Shown here one piece after another: positions 26,646 through 37,806 of a DNA stretch of 64,000 nucleotides. Position 1 is the stretch's first letter; every line of letters begins with the position of its first letter. The DNA comes from Euglena gracilis (lineage: Eukaryota; Euglenida; Euglenophyceae; Euglenales), in assembly GCA_039621445.1 (NCBI GenBank), contig CP154956.1:40758437-40822436 (forward strand), in the 5' to 3' direction. A program made the translations under genes and the position numbers. The notes under the pieces are model-generated. The model worked only from the letters and a program-made list of their open reading frames with translations. It ran no database searches and had not been told where the DNA came from.

Positions 26646-27596
26646 TTACATGCCCCTGTAGGGGGTGATTTTGAGGCAGGGGGTCCCTGGAACTTTCATT
26701 TTTATTAATTGGGGCCACCGGGTGGCTGAACCCCAGTAGGGGGTGACCATCAAAACTTTGGTCTGGGGAAACATTTTCAACCTGGGTAGAAATTGTTGAA
26801 TTATTGACCAGGGAGGGTTTGCATAAAGATCCCCCATGTTGTCCAGTGGACATTGTAATGCATTCACTGCTGTGGCCTCCCAGTGGGGCCACATGGCCAC
26901 AAAATTGGGCAGTTTTTTGTTTCCCGGGGAGGCAAATAAATACGTTTGCAGATGTATGAATTTTTTGAATTGCTGTCTTAGCCATTGAAAAAGTTCGGGG
27001 TCTAAAGAATAATCCCCCCTGTCCATTTCCCATCTGCTTATGGGGTCTGCTTGGCAGTCTTTTGAAGGTACCCAGTTGACTTGGAGGTTTACTTGGTGCT
27101 CCATGCACCACTTGAAAAATGGTCTCAGCATTTTGTTGAAGGGGTCTTTTCTGCCCCCACCTTCTGTCAGGTAAAAGTAAATTTCCTGGTTGTCCACTGA
27201 CAAGGAAACGGTTTCCCCAGGTTTGCTCAAACTTTTCACAGTGCTGATTGCTGCACTGAGCTCCTTTACATTGATGTGCAAAATGGAGTCTTTTCTCCAA
27301 AATTCCTGCACAATTTCTCCTGTGTGGATGTCTAGCCCCCCCCAAGCATGGGTGCTGCTGTCTGAGTGCAACACTCTGGTTGCATTTTGGGGGAAGGGTC
27401 TGCCCCCCAGGTGTCCAGCAGAATTTTTATTTCCCTTAATTGGGCTTTGATTTCCTGGGAAATGGGATGTTTTGAGTCCCAGGGGGCTGTGGACTTTGCC
27501 ACCAAAAAATTTGCCAGGGTGTCTGTAAAAGCCCTTAAAAAGGGCAGGGCCATTAGGTTGCTTCTTATTTGGCCCAAAATGGCAACCAATTGCCAT
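26646..27596 (-). CDS. RNase H region of element D (316 aa frame)
   Basis: RNase H residues are seen in VLHSDSSTHAWGG, NVKELSAAI and LSVDNQEIYFYL. These are followed by ADPISRWE, LFASPGNKKLPNF and YANPPWSIIQQF, the block shared with A and with DIRS/Ty3-type polymerases downstream of RNase H. The frame starts out of phase in its first 40 residues, so the 5' part belongs to another frame. Confidence 0.82.
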   Translation of the reverse strand: MAIGCHFGPNKKQPNGPALFKGFYRHPGKFFGGKVHSPLGLKTSHFPGNQSPIKGNKNSAGHLGGRPFPQNATRVLHSDSSTHAWGGLDIHTGEIVQEFWRKDSILHINVKELSAAISTVKSLSKPGETVSLSVDNQEIYFYLTEGGGRKDPFNKMLRPFFKWCMEHQVNLQVNWVPSKDCQADPISRWEMDRGDYSLDPELFQWLRQQFKKFIHLQTYLFASPGNKKLPNFVAMWPHWEATAVNALQCPLDNMGDLYANPPWSIIQQFLPRLKMFPQTKVLMVTPYWGSATRWPQLIKMKVPGTPCLKITPYRGM

Positions 27597-27675
27597 TTTG
27601 ACATGTAATCTTTTTCACAATTTTTCCCAGCTCCTTTTTTATGTTTTTTACTTTCTGGGGGGGCACCTGTAGTTT

Positions 27676-29435
27676 TCATTCCTGGAAGTTCAGTTGAAAA
27701 CCCAGATGGGTTACCACTTGGGTGGGCTGCAGGGTGGACTTTTTCACATTGATTTTGAACCCAGAATCCAGCAAATCTTTGACAACTGTTTTCAGGTGCT
27801 TTTGTAAATTGTTTTGGGTGGGGGCCACCAGCAAAATGTCGTCCAGGTAAATAAACACCTGGATGACCCTTTTTCTCCACAGTTTTTCGAATGTTTTCAT
27901 CACTGACATGAAATTTGGGGCATTACATTTAGTCCAAAGCAGCCTTTTGAAATTCCCAGGTATGCCCCTCTACCTGATGTTTTAAAAATGGCCTGAGGCC
28001 TGGACTTACTGGAATATGAAAATAGGCATCCTTTAGGTCTATTTTTGCTGCCCAGTGGCCTTTTTCCAAAACTGGAAAAATGTGTTGGATATGATCCAAC
28101 TTGAAGGGTTTTGCTTGAATCTGCTCATTTATTTCTCTGCAGTCGCTGATCATTCTCCACTTGGTTGTTCCCCCCTCTGGTTTTGAAATTAAAAACCATG
28201 GGATCAAATGCTGGATTTCTGAATCCCAAACTCGTTTCACTGACCCAGTTTTTTCGTAATCCAGCAGAATGTTTTCTGCCTGGTTCAGGTCCAGGTTGGC
28301 CCTGGGTTTTGGGTGGGTGGACAACTTTGGGGGATTCACCCAGGAGGGTTGAATTGCATTTTTTATCAATTGACATGTTGCTGGGGGGGCATTTTTTGTC
28401 CACCATTTTAGACTTTTCTGAAGTCTCTGGTGCAGGGGGGTGTCTCCCCATTTCTCCTCCATGGAATGTATTTTCCCAACTAGATGATTTTCTGGGTGCT
28501 GGGTGGGGGGTGTTGGACATTGCACCCCTGGTTCCCCTGGGGATTGAGCATTCTCTAAAGGTGGCTGGGGGGGTGTGCATCCTCTGCTCACAGGCTCTCT
28601 GATCCTCCACTTTGTCATTGGTGTTGTCAAATGACATACCATAGGGGCCCCTTTGTGGGTCTCCCCCTTGTTTTGACTTGCCCCTGCAATGGGCACTGAA
28701 GAATGAACTTGAGGGGGGGTTGCCCCCTTGTCCTCCACAGCCCCTTCTGGGGAATCCTCCTGGGCCTGCCACTGGGATAGTATATTGAAATCCCCCGCTG
28801 GGGGACAGCCTTTTAGCTTCCGGGGTTGTTCGCCTTCTGATATTCGGTGGCCCCAGTGGCCTTGATGTTGGCCCCAGTGGCCTTGATGATAGTTCTGGCC
28901 CCACTGGCCTTCTTGATGTTGGCTCCACTGGCCCTCTTGAAGCTTTGACAGTCCCCATTGACTTCTCTTTGATCTGGGACGCCATGCATATTGAAAATCT
29001 TGGGGGGCCACTGGGGGCCCATCCTTTGCCCCTGATGGGGTGTGTGATGAAGAAATGGTTGGGGGGATGTTGTGGACCTGTCATTGCCCCTGCCACTGTG
29101 CATCTGTTTGTGTAATTGGCCACCCTGGACTTGGTATTGTTGGCCACCCTGGCCTTTGTTCCATCGGCCGCCATGGACATTGCTGTTTTGGCCGCCATGG
29201 AAGAGCTTGCTGTTGTGGCCGCCATGGCCCAGCTTGAACAAGGTATTGGTGTAACTGGTGCCCCAATGGCCCTAGCTCCAAGGCCGTAGTGGTCTGCTGG
29301 TTGTTGCTTCTTCCCCTTTCGGGGTCTTCTGACCACTGTCTGCCACGGTCCGTGGCCATCACTTTGGAGGGTTTGGGTTCTGGAAATTTCTGTGGGGAAA
29401 TTTCTTTTGGGGAAGGGGCAGCCACGGTTCGCCAC
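27676..29435 (-). pseudogene. Gag-like and reverse transcriptase region of element D
   Basis: Three overlapping frames (28125-29435, 27929-29011, 27676-27909). Gag starts with SDGHGPWQTVVRRPRKG and has HQGHWG/EGQWGQ repeats. RT shows RMISDCREINEQIQ, KIDLKDAYFHIPV and, after a frame change, FIYLDDILLVAPTQ. The coding order is that of A, but the sequences are clearly divergent from it. Confidence 0.85.
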
Positions 29436-29810
29436 AGTTGACCCGCGCCGTCAGGTTGTCCAGCTGCTGCTGCTGCTCCCCCTTGAAGTTCTCCAGCGCT
29501 GTGCTTCTTTGAAGTTGCATCTTTCATTGAGTTCTTTCGAAAATTTCAATAACTTTTGATTTGAAGTTCTGCACGAGCGTGACTTTCTGGATAATTTGAA
29601 TGGCTTGATTGTGTTCTTCTTTTCTCAATTGGTGAGGTATTTGAAGTTCCTTTCTTCTGGGTGTCGAAGGGCAAATTAGGAATCAGCCAACTCCGGCGAA
29701 AAAAAGGCACTAAGCAGGGACTCCTAACCCAGCGCAAAGAACAATCCAAACAACACTGCCGGCGAGCAAGGCATAGCCTCACAAGGGCAAAGTGCGGAGC
29801 CCGAGGTGTC

Positions 29811-29944
29811 CAAGATAAATTGGGTTGATCCTGGCCCCCCCGTCATTTCGCCAGCTAGAGGCACCGCCCCCTCGGCCTGCCTGGGGAAGTTCACAGCACT
29901 AGGGTTTGCTTTCTCACCGAAATCGACGAAGGAAGGTGAAGGGG
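29811..29944. other. Spacer between D and the E-type terminal module
   Basis: 134 bp with no recognised element or gene. Confidence 0.5.
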
Positions 29945-30015
29945 CGATGAGTGCACAGCACAAGCCGCTGCTCGCCTATGAGGGCGTGCTACCCGCAGTG
30001 TCCTTCGCGCTGTGT
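29945..30015 (+). repeat. Dispersed 65-70 bp terminal-like module, copy 1
   Basis: GTGCACAGCACAAGCCGCTG...GGGCGTGCTACCCGCAGTG has inverted relatives at about 37330-37420 and 41383-41448 (both on the minus strand). All can be read as a short peptide of the type QHKPLLAYEGVLPA. Position at retroelement borders suggests a terminal repeat rather than a gene. Confidence 0.6.
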
Positions 30016-32836
30016 TGAGTCGGTGGTTGAGGGGGGGGGGGCGGTGTCTTGTTACAACAGACACCACCCAAACTCATCATCCCGCCGCCTTTCAGCGGGC
30101 TTGCAGCCTTCGGCTGGGGGTTTAGCCTTAGGCTTTTTGTGCTTGGCTCATCGGCGTTCTTCTCTGGGGTCTGCCGGAGGCAGTGGTCTTTCCGCCGTTG
30201 GCGGTGCTGGAGCTGCTGGTTTGCAGGAGGTGGATGCATTTTCGCCGTTGGCGGTGCTTGAGCAGCTGGTTTGGCTGGTGAGACATCCATTCCATTGGAG
30301 TTGTGACTGTAGCCTGTGCGGCTGTTGAGCTGCTATCTGCAGCAGGAACCCGTTGGGTTTCCCGTGGGTATGCGGCAGGTGAGCCGCGAGGGGTCAGCAG
30401 TGCTGATACTGCGGACATTGCCGCGGTCAGACCCTGCAGCACACCACCTAAAACACCTGTAGGTATTGTCGGTGATGCGACAGGTTCTGGTGCCATTGGC
30501 ACTGCAGGTAAGGAGAGAGGAGGTACCAGAGGTACCGCTGGCCGTTCGGCTTCAGACGGTAGGGATTCCGCCTCTGAGCTTACGTCTCCTTCAGGAGGAA
30601 GGGCTGTTCTGGAGCCCATTGGGGCTGATTGGACAGCTAGATGCTGAGGTTCATCAGCACATATTTCCTGCAGGCCTTCCGTGCAGTCTTTACCGCTCTC
30701 TCCATCACTCTCTTCACTTCCACCGCTTCTGGTGAAGCGGCAGGGGCTGCTGGCCCTTCCGCTACAGCGGTAGGCACAGTGCCTGTTTGCGCAGTCGCGC
30801 TGGTGGGTGCCGCAGTAGCGGGCTGGGGAGAAGAGGTGGCGACAGAATATTGGCTCTCCTGAAGTCCCATAGGGACAAAAGGTTCTGCTGTAGCCGATAG
30901 GCTAGAACCTAGGTAACGCCGACCACGCCCGAATACGGGTGGTGGTGCGTCACCAGGGATCGCCTGGGGTGCTGGGATTGCCGGTTGCGGCTGAGATGTG
31001 ACTGATTTTGCTGGTTGCGGCTGGGTTGAGGATTCCGATGGCGGAACTTCCGCAGCCGATGGCGGCTGTGGGCGGGGTGCCTTTGGCACATGTCGTTTCC
31101 GTAATCGGAAAATGTCCCTTGGCTTCCGTTCATCTTCAACCATCTTGTGGTTGAAGCGCATAAGGGGTAGGGCCATGCCCAAATCGTTGACTCTGCCGCC
31201 TTGGAATAACGGCAGGAGTAACGCTCTATCGAGCGTATCGCCGAATCAGCGTTTGATATAGTCCTCAATGCTTTCCTTCTCGAATCGGGGCCTGATGGGG
31301 ACATAGTCCGGAGGAATCTCCCTATCGGGATTGAGATGAGATCGAGATGAGATTCCTATCGCGGTTTGAATGCCGGTGACATCCGGGATCCAACCAGCTA
31401 CTTCCGCATAGCACCTTAGCCAATGCGGCTTCAATGTTACCAACATCCTGTTGAAACTTTTTGTGCAAATCAGTCATGGTGGCCTTGAGTCCGCTAATAT
31501 CCGGTGTGGGTGCACGGGAGGTTCTGCAATTCCGCGATTGCGGTTCAGATTTCCATTGTGCCATTTTGCTACTATTGTTGCAAATTCTCAATCCTACCCG
31601 CGATATTCATGATCTGGGTGTGAAATCTCGCAACTTCAGCGGGAATTTCACCACGATGGCACGATTTCTCCTCAGATCGAGAAGGTCTCTCCTCCAATTG
31701 TTGCACATGCGTGCGGGGGGGGCAAAACTTTCATTTGCTTGGGCAGAAAAGTGGGCAAAATTTGCGGAATCACCGCTCAACTGGAAAATGTGCTGTTGCA
31801 CTTCCTGAAATGCAATTGCAAGTGTGGAGAATTGCTCCAATGTGATACATTGTCCCCAGTCGGGATTTTTGATGGCGGGTTCATGCAAATTTTGTTGCAA
31901 TTGTGGAAAAATTGCCGTAATTGGCTCCAATTGATGGGATAATGCTTGCAAACTATGTTGCATGTTTGGAAAAAATCACATCATTGCGGGATTGTGTTTC
32001 ACACATGGCTTCACTCACTTTTTGGAAATGTTGTGGCAAATGTGCCTGCAAATGTGTCTCCAAACCTTGACACAGAGTTGCTAGGTCCACATTGGTGGCT
32101 TGAAAATTGGTTTGGCAATATTCACCAGCATCACTCACATAACACCAGAGGTAATCCAGCTTGTTTTCTACAACCTTTTGGTTTTTTTCATCAAAATCCA
32201 AACCTTGTTAAGCGTCATAGCGCAATCCGCTACACAAGTGTGCACATTGGAAATTTGCCGCATAAGCGGGTGTTCCACTGGGAGATTTGTAACTATGCGC
32301 TGAATCATGGTAATGGGATGAGGGGAAATTTTTTCCAACTCTTCCACATCACTGATCATGGACTGTGCGGGACTTGCATAAGCGGGAACCGTCAAACACA
32401 TCTCCGGGTGTCATGGCAACGCAGGAAATGAACCCGTATCGGGTGGTGCGGGCAACTTTCCTATCGGACTTGTGGGGGGAAGCATAGGTGGGGGCTGGAA
32501 GAAACATGGTGTTTCGAACCCACCCTCTACAAAAAGTTGCCGTGGCATGTTCGCCTCAGAGTAAAATGTGCTTATCGGCACCAGTGCGAGATCTCGCTGG
32601 GGGGAATAGGTGTTAGCCGATCGGGTTTCCAACAAAAGGGGTTGTGCCTGTTGGGAATTGGGTTGCTCTTTAGAGCTTGACACCGACAGGTGTGGGGGTG
32701 CCCATCGGGCAGGGGGAGGATTACTCGACACAGACACCGATAGGTGTGACACACGCGGGGAAGGAGGATTACCTGTGAAATGAGTCAATGCTTGATTGCC
32801 CCTATGGGGTTGAGAATGCTCAATAGAGATGGTCAA
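29976..32836 (-). pseudogene. Chain of broken Pro/Gln-rich, partly coiled-coil frames (gag-like?)
   Basis: Overlapping minus-strand frames (32411-32836, 32168-32401, 31953-32201, 31607-31963, 31322-31591, 30637-31304, 30128-30619, 29976-30290) follow one another over 2.9 kb with no long gaps. That is what a single protein of about 900 aa with several frameshifts would give. The N-terminal part is Ser/Pro-rich, the middle is helical (QALSHQLEPITAIFPQLQQN, TLCQGLETHLQAHLPQHFQK), and the C-terminal part is Pro/Ala/Gln-rich. I recognise no domain. A retroelement structural protein is likeliest from context; a decayed host gene is not excluded. Confidence 0.45.
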
Positions 32837-33499
32837 TGATGCCGCAGGTTCAAGTCAACGTAATTAACCAATCAATGCTGCATAGTCAATTGGCGTTGTG
32901 CTCTGCATTTTTGCAGGAAATACACAAAAACCAAGTGTAGATTGAGGTGTAAAATGCAGAAACAAGTGCAAAAAGAGGGGATAGTATAAAAAGTAAGCAG
33001 AGACCCGAACTCTGATGTTTGAAGCAGCGTATACTGCGAACCGTCAGAGGACGTGTCCGTGTGTACGGTTTTGGCCGGAAACGGCTTGTAGTGCCCTTGG
33101 TCGCCTATAGGCGGGGAACCACACGACCGTTTGCGGTCAAAAGGATCGAAAACCTAAACTGCTGTGCACTCGTCGTCCCCCAGTGTACGTCCAACCTTTC
33201 GCTTTCGCCCTTTGGTGCGCAAAAAAGGTAAAAGTTGGAGTAACAGAAAAAATAATAATATAGAAGTTGAATGCCCTTTTTCCCCAATTAAAAGGCAGAG
33301 CACAAAGCAGGCGAGGGCTACAACAAAGAAATTCCAAGTGACTTGGTTGTCCTTTCCGGACTCCAGAAGAACAAATCAAAATTGAAAATCAAGTGAAATA
33401 AAGAAATACAATAAATTGACTACCACCTGTGGAGAAGAGAACCAGAATAAGGTTTGCTCTATAGAGCCAGGTATTCCTAATTCCGGCCATTGGCCATCT
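32837..33499. other. Unassigned spacer within the degraded retroelement block
   Basis: Contains GGTCGCCTATAGGCGGGG and other short inverted motifs but no coding domain or clear element end. Confidence 0.4.
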
Positions 33500-34411
33500 T
33501 TAGGAATACCACCTAGCATAGTACTGCGTACGGGGCTCAGAGCTATATCTGGCCGTAGGCTTATACCTACATACACAGTACCATGGCCTTACGGCTGCCT
33601 GGTACACCCCCCCTTCCCTCGTCGGTTTCGGTGGGGGGACGCCGGGCTGTTTACACCACAAGCCCCTGCTTGCCTGGATGCAGCAGCTCCACCCTTGAGC
33701 ACCTCTACCCAATTCACACGATTGTGCAACGTTAGGCAGCAATGGTCCATGGTCTGCTGTGTTTTCCAGCGCCCCTGCCCCTGGATCAATTTTTTGTGGA
33801 CCCCTTGGCTCATAAAATGGGTTTTCCATTGCCGCCCGTAAAGAATTGGCTTGAAAAACGTTTGTGTCCATCCCCCTTTTCCATATGGAGGAGCACCGTT
33901 TTTGAAATCCTTTCTGAACCCAAACAAAGGCCTGGGTCTTTTTGGTGACGAAATAAAAGCAAATTTGGGAACTCGTTGTGCCAAAAAAAAAGTATTTGAC
34001 CAGATTTTTACACACACGGTTTGTGACGGTAAAAGTCTCCAAAATGTTTTTGCACCTGCAACGAACAAAATGCTGATAATTGAAAACGAACAGTCCCCGC
34101 ATCATTGCCGTCAAACGAACTTGCAGAATCAACAGTGAAACATCAGGCACACCTGGGGATTCATCTTCAGCATGGGGAAAATCCAAATCCGAAAGAGGTT
34201 GGTTCTCAAAAATAACTGGGCATTTGCTCTTTTTTTGTGGCCTGCTGCAATCTTCTTTTTCACCTGCCTCAGCAACACCACCCCCCTGGGGGTTGGATAA
34301 TTCCTGGAGGGCATCTTCAATACAGGAAATTTTGGTGGACAGGGGGATGTCATGTTGTTTTTCTAGCTGTCTGATTCCTTTGCGGATCTGGGTCAGGGTG
34401 AGAAAATTCAT
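33500..34411 (-). CDS. Unidentified 303-aa frame downstream of the element E polymerase
   Basis: It begins TLTQIRKGIRQLEKQHDIPL and has an acidic/Lys middle (DLDFPHAEDESPGVPD), then loses protein-like composition after about residue 110. No YR, integrase or methyltransferase motif was found. It abuts the RNase H region of E by 3 nt, so it may be the 3' ORF of E. Confidence 0.4.
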   Translation of the reverse strand: MNFLTLTQIRKGIRQLEKQHDIPLSTKISCIEDALQELSNPQGGGVAEAGEKEDCSRPQKKSKCPVIFENQPLSDLDFPHAEDESPGVPDVSLLILQVRLTAMMRGLFVFNYQHFVRCRCKNILETFTVTNRVCKNLVKYFFFGTTSSQICFYFVTKKTQAFVWVQKGFQKRCSSIWKRGMDTNVFQANSLRAAMENPFYEPRGPQKIDPGAGALENTADHGPLLPNVAQSCELGRGAQGWSCCIQASRGLWCKQPGVPPPKPTREGGVYQAAVRPWYCVCRYKPTARYSSEPRTQYYARWYS

Positions 34412-35019
34412 CCTAGAAAAATGGTGAAAAGGGTTTCCCAGTGTAGTGTTGACAATTTTTGCCCATCTGGGTTTCTGAAAATTACCTTCCCTTTGATTTT
34501 CAGTGGATTTGGACCGGCAGCGGGACCAATTTCCTCCAAGAATGGTGGGCTGGCGGCATTGGTAGACAGACCACGCCCTGGCCTGTTCCTGTTCAAATTT
34601 TTACAGTGCCCTGCTGAATAAGTCTCAGGGGGTTGACCCAACTGGAAAAACCTCCCCCAGTTCAGGTCCCCTGTCCCTGGACCAGTTGGGTCCCATGCAC
34701 CGCACAGTGACTGGGGGTCCACCCTCCAGGAATTCTGTTTCTGGCACTTGTGATTCTGATGGTTGGCAAAAAGGTCCACCTGTGGCAAGCACCTGAAATG
34801 TGTTTCAGCACCTGCGTAAAAATTAGGTTGTCCAAAGCGTATTTTTTTTGGATCTGGGTGCCTGGACAGCCAATCTGCCCGTTTGGTGGCTGTCCTGCAA
34901 TGTGGTTGACAGTCGTGAAGGTAATCCTGGAGTTTAATGTTTGCAGCTCGGCATTTACTGTCTGGTTCAGCCTGTGAACCTTGGAACCTTTTTTCAACAC
35001 CACATTGTGCTTGAGTCAT
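34408..35019 (-). CDS. Element E post-RNase H region (203 aa frame)
   Basis: ATKRADWLSRHPDPKK and LPQVDLFANHQNHKC correspond to the ADWLSR and VDLFA blocks that follow RNase H in DIRS-like polymerases. The N-terminal 60 residues have the spacing of an RNase H end. Incomplete and without the catalytic Asp/Glu set in this frame. Confidence 0.65.
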   Translation of the reverse strand: MTQAQCGVEKRFQGSQAEPDSKCRAANIKLQDYLHDCQPHCRTATKRADWLSRHPDPKKIRFGQPNFYAGAETHFRCLPQVDLFANHQNHKCQKQNSWRVDPQSLCGAWDPTGPGTGDLNWGRFFQLGQPPETYSAGHCKNLNRNRPGRGLSTNAASPPFLEEIGPAAGPNPLKIKGKVIFRNPDGQKLSTLHWETLFTIFLG

Positions 35020-35161
35020 CTGTCTGTATGGTCAGTTCGCAGTTGTTCGCCAGGTGTGGATCAGGAAATTGAACCCGTTTGCTGGGTACAGGATGCTGTG
35101 TCGCCTGGAGGGCCTGCTGCAGCAGGTCCTTCACTTCGGGTGTTTTTTCCCTGACCAGGTT

Positions 35162-36150
35162 TCAAAATTTGAGTTTGATCAAAAACCAAGTTGGTGAAAT
35201 TTGGCTGTGATCCCCTTGGCAGCTTGTTTCTTCAGTTGAGCTGACAGAACCTGCAAAACAAGGTTGTTGTGACAGGCATCCAGCAGATTCCCCGCAGAAC
35301 CTCAAACCAATGTTGCTGTGACAGGCATCCAGCAGATTCCCCGCCAAGCTTGCCAGTGCTTCAGTTGGTGTTTGACCTGAGTCAATGTCAATTGGTTCTT
35401 GTGTTTCAGGGGCCTGATCTTGTTGGTTGTCAGGTCCATCTGGTGTCCCATATATGTCAGTGTCTGTGCTGGGTCGTGCGTTGTCATTTCCACATTCAGC
35501 CTGATTCCGCACCTTGTCAGTTGTTCGACGAGGGCAGCTCCCCTCAACTTGGTGGCTCCTCCAACTTTGTGGCTTCTGTTGTCTCCCCCAGCAGAAGAAT
35601 GTCGCCCACATACCACACGCGCGGTATGATTTTATGGTTCGGCCAGGCTCTCAGGGGTTTTGTCAGTTTCTGTGACCACCAGGGAACTCCGAGCCCATCC
35701 AAATGGAAGGGCTTGGAACTGAAATGCTTTTTCCCCGATTCTGAACTGAACCTACATCTGAATGTGATGATGTACCTGCAAGCGGTGGAAAAATTATTTG
35801 ATGTCCAGGGTGATCACCCAGTGCAAATATTTTTGCTGCAGAGTCTGCAGCAGGGCTTTCTCAGGTGTATGTCTTGTGTTGTGGAACTTTGTGGCACTGG
35901 TTCAGGTTCCTGAGGTCTGTGCAACCTTATTTCTCCGGCATATTTTTTCTCTCTGGTCAACGTTGGTGTCCACTGGCAGGTTTTTTCCCAGTCCTTGTTT
36001 GTGAGTGGCCTTATGGAACCTGTTTTCAAGTACTCTGTAACGGTTTCCTGTGTGGCTGGTGTGAATCCCGAAGTTTTTGGGTTTTTCTGCAGCGTTGGGA
36101 TGTTGAACATTGATGCTTTCACCCCTGTTTGGATTGCTTGCAGCACTTTG
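35162..36150 (-). pseudogene. Reverse transcriptase of element E, frameshifted
   Basis: Different frames carry EYLKTGSIRPLTNK, TDLRNLNQCHKV (RT fingers) and VWYVGDILLLGE, aligned with the catalytic YxDD box. The last is read as YVGD, so the first catalytic Asp is replaced by Gly. Then come GIRLNVEMTTHDPAQTLTYMGH and PLKHKNQLTLTQV. There are at least three frame changes. Inactive as read. Confidence 0.7.
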
Positions 36151-36282
36151 TCTGCCCCCAGTGTGACTCGGTGTTCCAGTGTTTTCCCGTGGACCCATCC
36201 ATGTGCATTGTGGGGTGCATGTGCTATTTTGTTCCAGCAGGATTATGATTTCGTTCATTTTTTTGTAACGGTGACCCACTGT

Positions 36283-36934
36283 TCAGAATGTTTTCTGGCA
36301 GACCCTGGTGCAGGTGCAGGTCCATCCGCACCAGGGCCCCATCATTCCTGGTTTCCCTTGCCTTTCCTCCCTTTCCCCTTTTTCTTTTACTTTCTCATAA
36401 CGAAAGTTGGATCTGCTTCTGGGTCTGTTCTGTTGCGATCTGCTGTTGTTTCTTTCCCTGCCCCTGTGCTGATATTGTTGTGTTCGTTGTTTCAACCGTT
36501 GTTCTTCCTCCTTTGTTAAAAACTCGGGGGTTGTTAAGTCAGGTCTGTGGTCCAGACTGGAGGATTGGCTGTTCCCTGCCAGTAAATGTCTCCTGGTTTC
36601 TTACAAGTCTTGCCACAGACTTCTTATCGATGCTGAGGTGGCATTTAAATGCTCCAAATCATGTGTTTCCACAGTGTGCATCAACAGATTCAGAGCATTT
36701 TCAGCTTTTTTCTGGGATTTAAAAGGTTCTGATCCAACCCGTTCCTTCTGGTTTGGGGCCTGGGGTCCTCCAACATACAGTCTCAGATGAAGTTTTTTTC
36801 AAAAGATCAAGGGGTGGAGGGGGAGCCAGCCTTTGGCTAAAGGCCAGGGCATCGGAGTGGGTGGGGTTACCGTGTGTGGGGGCTAAGACAGCAGTCCAAG
36901 CAGCAGTGGGTGTTACCTCCCCGTCATCTCCCAT
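36283..36934 (-). pseudogene. Gag-like basic region of element E
   Basis: Short frames rich in Arg/Gln/Glu (QQYQHRGRERNNSRSQQNRPR) and Pro/Leu lie directly upstream of the RT. No zinc knuckle was seen. Confidence 0.4.
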
Positions 36935-37244
36935 TGAAACAGTTTCTTCAAATTCATTGTCTTTGCGGGCCTGGGGGCATTGGGGGGCTGGTTGCTGCCC
37001 CAGGGTTGATTTTACGCCACTTCCACTTTCAAATTCTCAAATTATCGTCTCATTCTGTGAAGATCTTGAACAATTTGCCCCATTTTGAGATGATTTTCAA
37101 CTCCCATGCAAAAAACCTGCGTGGAAAAAAAATTGCTGAAATAAGGTGTGTTCAGGGGCTTAAGGAACGTAACTGTGAGTTCGGCTGCCTGCCAAAACTC
37201 CTTTACTGCCTGCAAAGACGGAAACAGAAAAACGAGTTTTTGGT

Positions 37245-37560
37245 ATGTCTGAAGTCTGGGGACGTAGCTGAGAAACTCTCCTGCTATCTGAACTTGATCT
37301 TAATCTTGTATTCAAGTTGTCCCTGACTTCTTGGTTGAGTACCGCGGATTCTTGCGCGCGAAGGCCAGTGCGGGCAACACGCCCTCACAGAAAAGCAGAG
37401 GCTTGTGCTGTTCACAGCCCGACGTCCCCGCCTGTGGCTGTACTTTCGTGCACAAGAATCCGCGGTATTCAACCGCCGAAAATTGAGACGTCAGAAACAA
37501 CTTGAAAACAAGATCAAGAGGGAGAGGTTCTCAGCTACGCCCCCTGACTTCATACATAAT
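37245..37560. repeat. Inverted repeat with about 110-bp arms
   Basis: The left arm (37258-37362, containing GACGTAGCTGAGAAACTCTCC and GAGTACCGCGGATTCTTG) is the imperfect reverse complement of the right arm (37449-37556, containing CAAGAATCCGCGGTATTCAA and CTCAGCTACGCC). The loop of about 85 bp is the dispersed module also found at 29945 and 41383. It looks like two element termini tail to tail, or a foldback element. Confidence 0.85.
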
Positions 37561-37806
37561 CTACTTTTTTAGCTTTCGCCTTTGCACAGAAAAGGCGTTT
37601 TTGAAGGTAGCAGGGCCCAGCAGATACATACCTTAAACCCCATAACACAACTTATTTCAGCCAAAAATTTTCCCGCGGGCTTTCTGCACGGCTGTTGAAA
37701 GTTGTGCAAAGAATGAGACAGCGAATTTGAGAGGGGTTAGGTTGATGAACCCACAATTTTTGTCAATTAAATTGCTCGTTAAATTATTCACTTTCAAGCA
37801 CTATGA

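Larger units (their letters stand above)
25279..29810 (-). mobile_element. DIRS-like retrotransposon D, full length (4.53 kb), frameshifted
   Basis: The left end is TCGTACTCCCTCGAGG and the right end is GGAGCCCGAGGTGTC. About 160-bp imperfect inverted terminal repeats (for example GCCGGCGAGCAAGGCAT at the right) are present, with the internal complementary region at 25566-25671. In sense (minus) order it has gag-like, RT, RNase H and YR. It is the best full-length reference in the window for the C/D family and distinct from the A/B family. Confidence 0.88.
33500..36950 (-). mobile_element. Diverged, decayed YR/Ty3-like retroelement E (gag, RT, RNase H)
   Basis: In sense order it has Arg-rich gag-like frames (36283-36934), RT (35162-36150) and a post-RNase H block (34408-35019), then an unidentified frame. 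It differs from A-D at protein level. Element ends were not established; the module at 29945 and its inverted copy at about 37400 are candidates. No recombinase was found within it. Confidence 0.6.

Noticed and set aside
29820-29845. GGGTTGATCCTGG resembling the start of small-subunit rRNA
   Set aside because: Only about 10 bases match and nothing downstream resembles rRNA.
30049-30750. Plus-strand frames opposite the Pro/Gln-rich chain
   Set aside because: The minus strand has the more protein-like composition and a continuous chain of overlapping frames.
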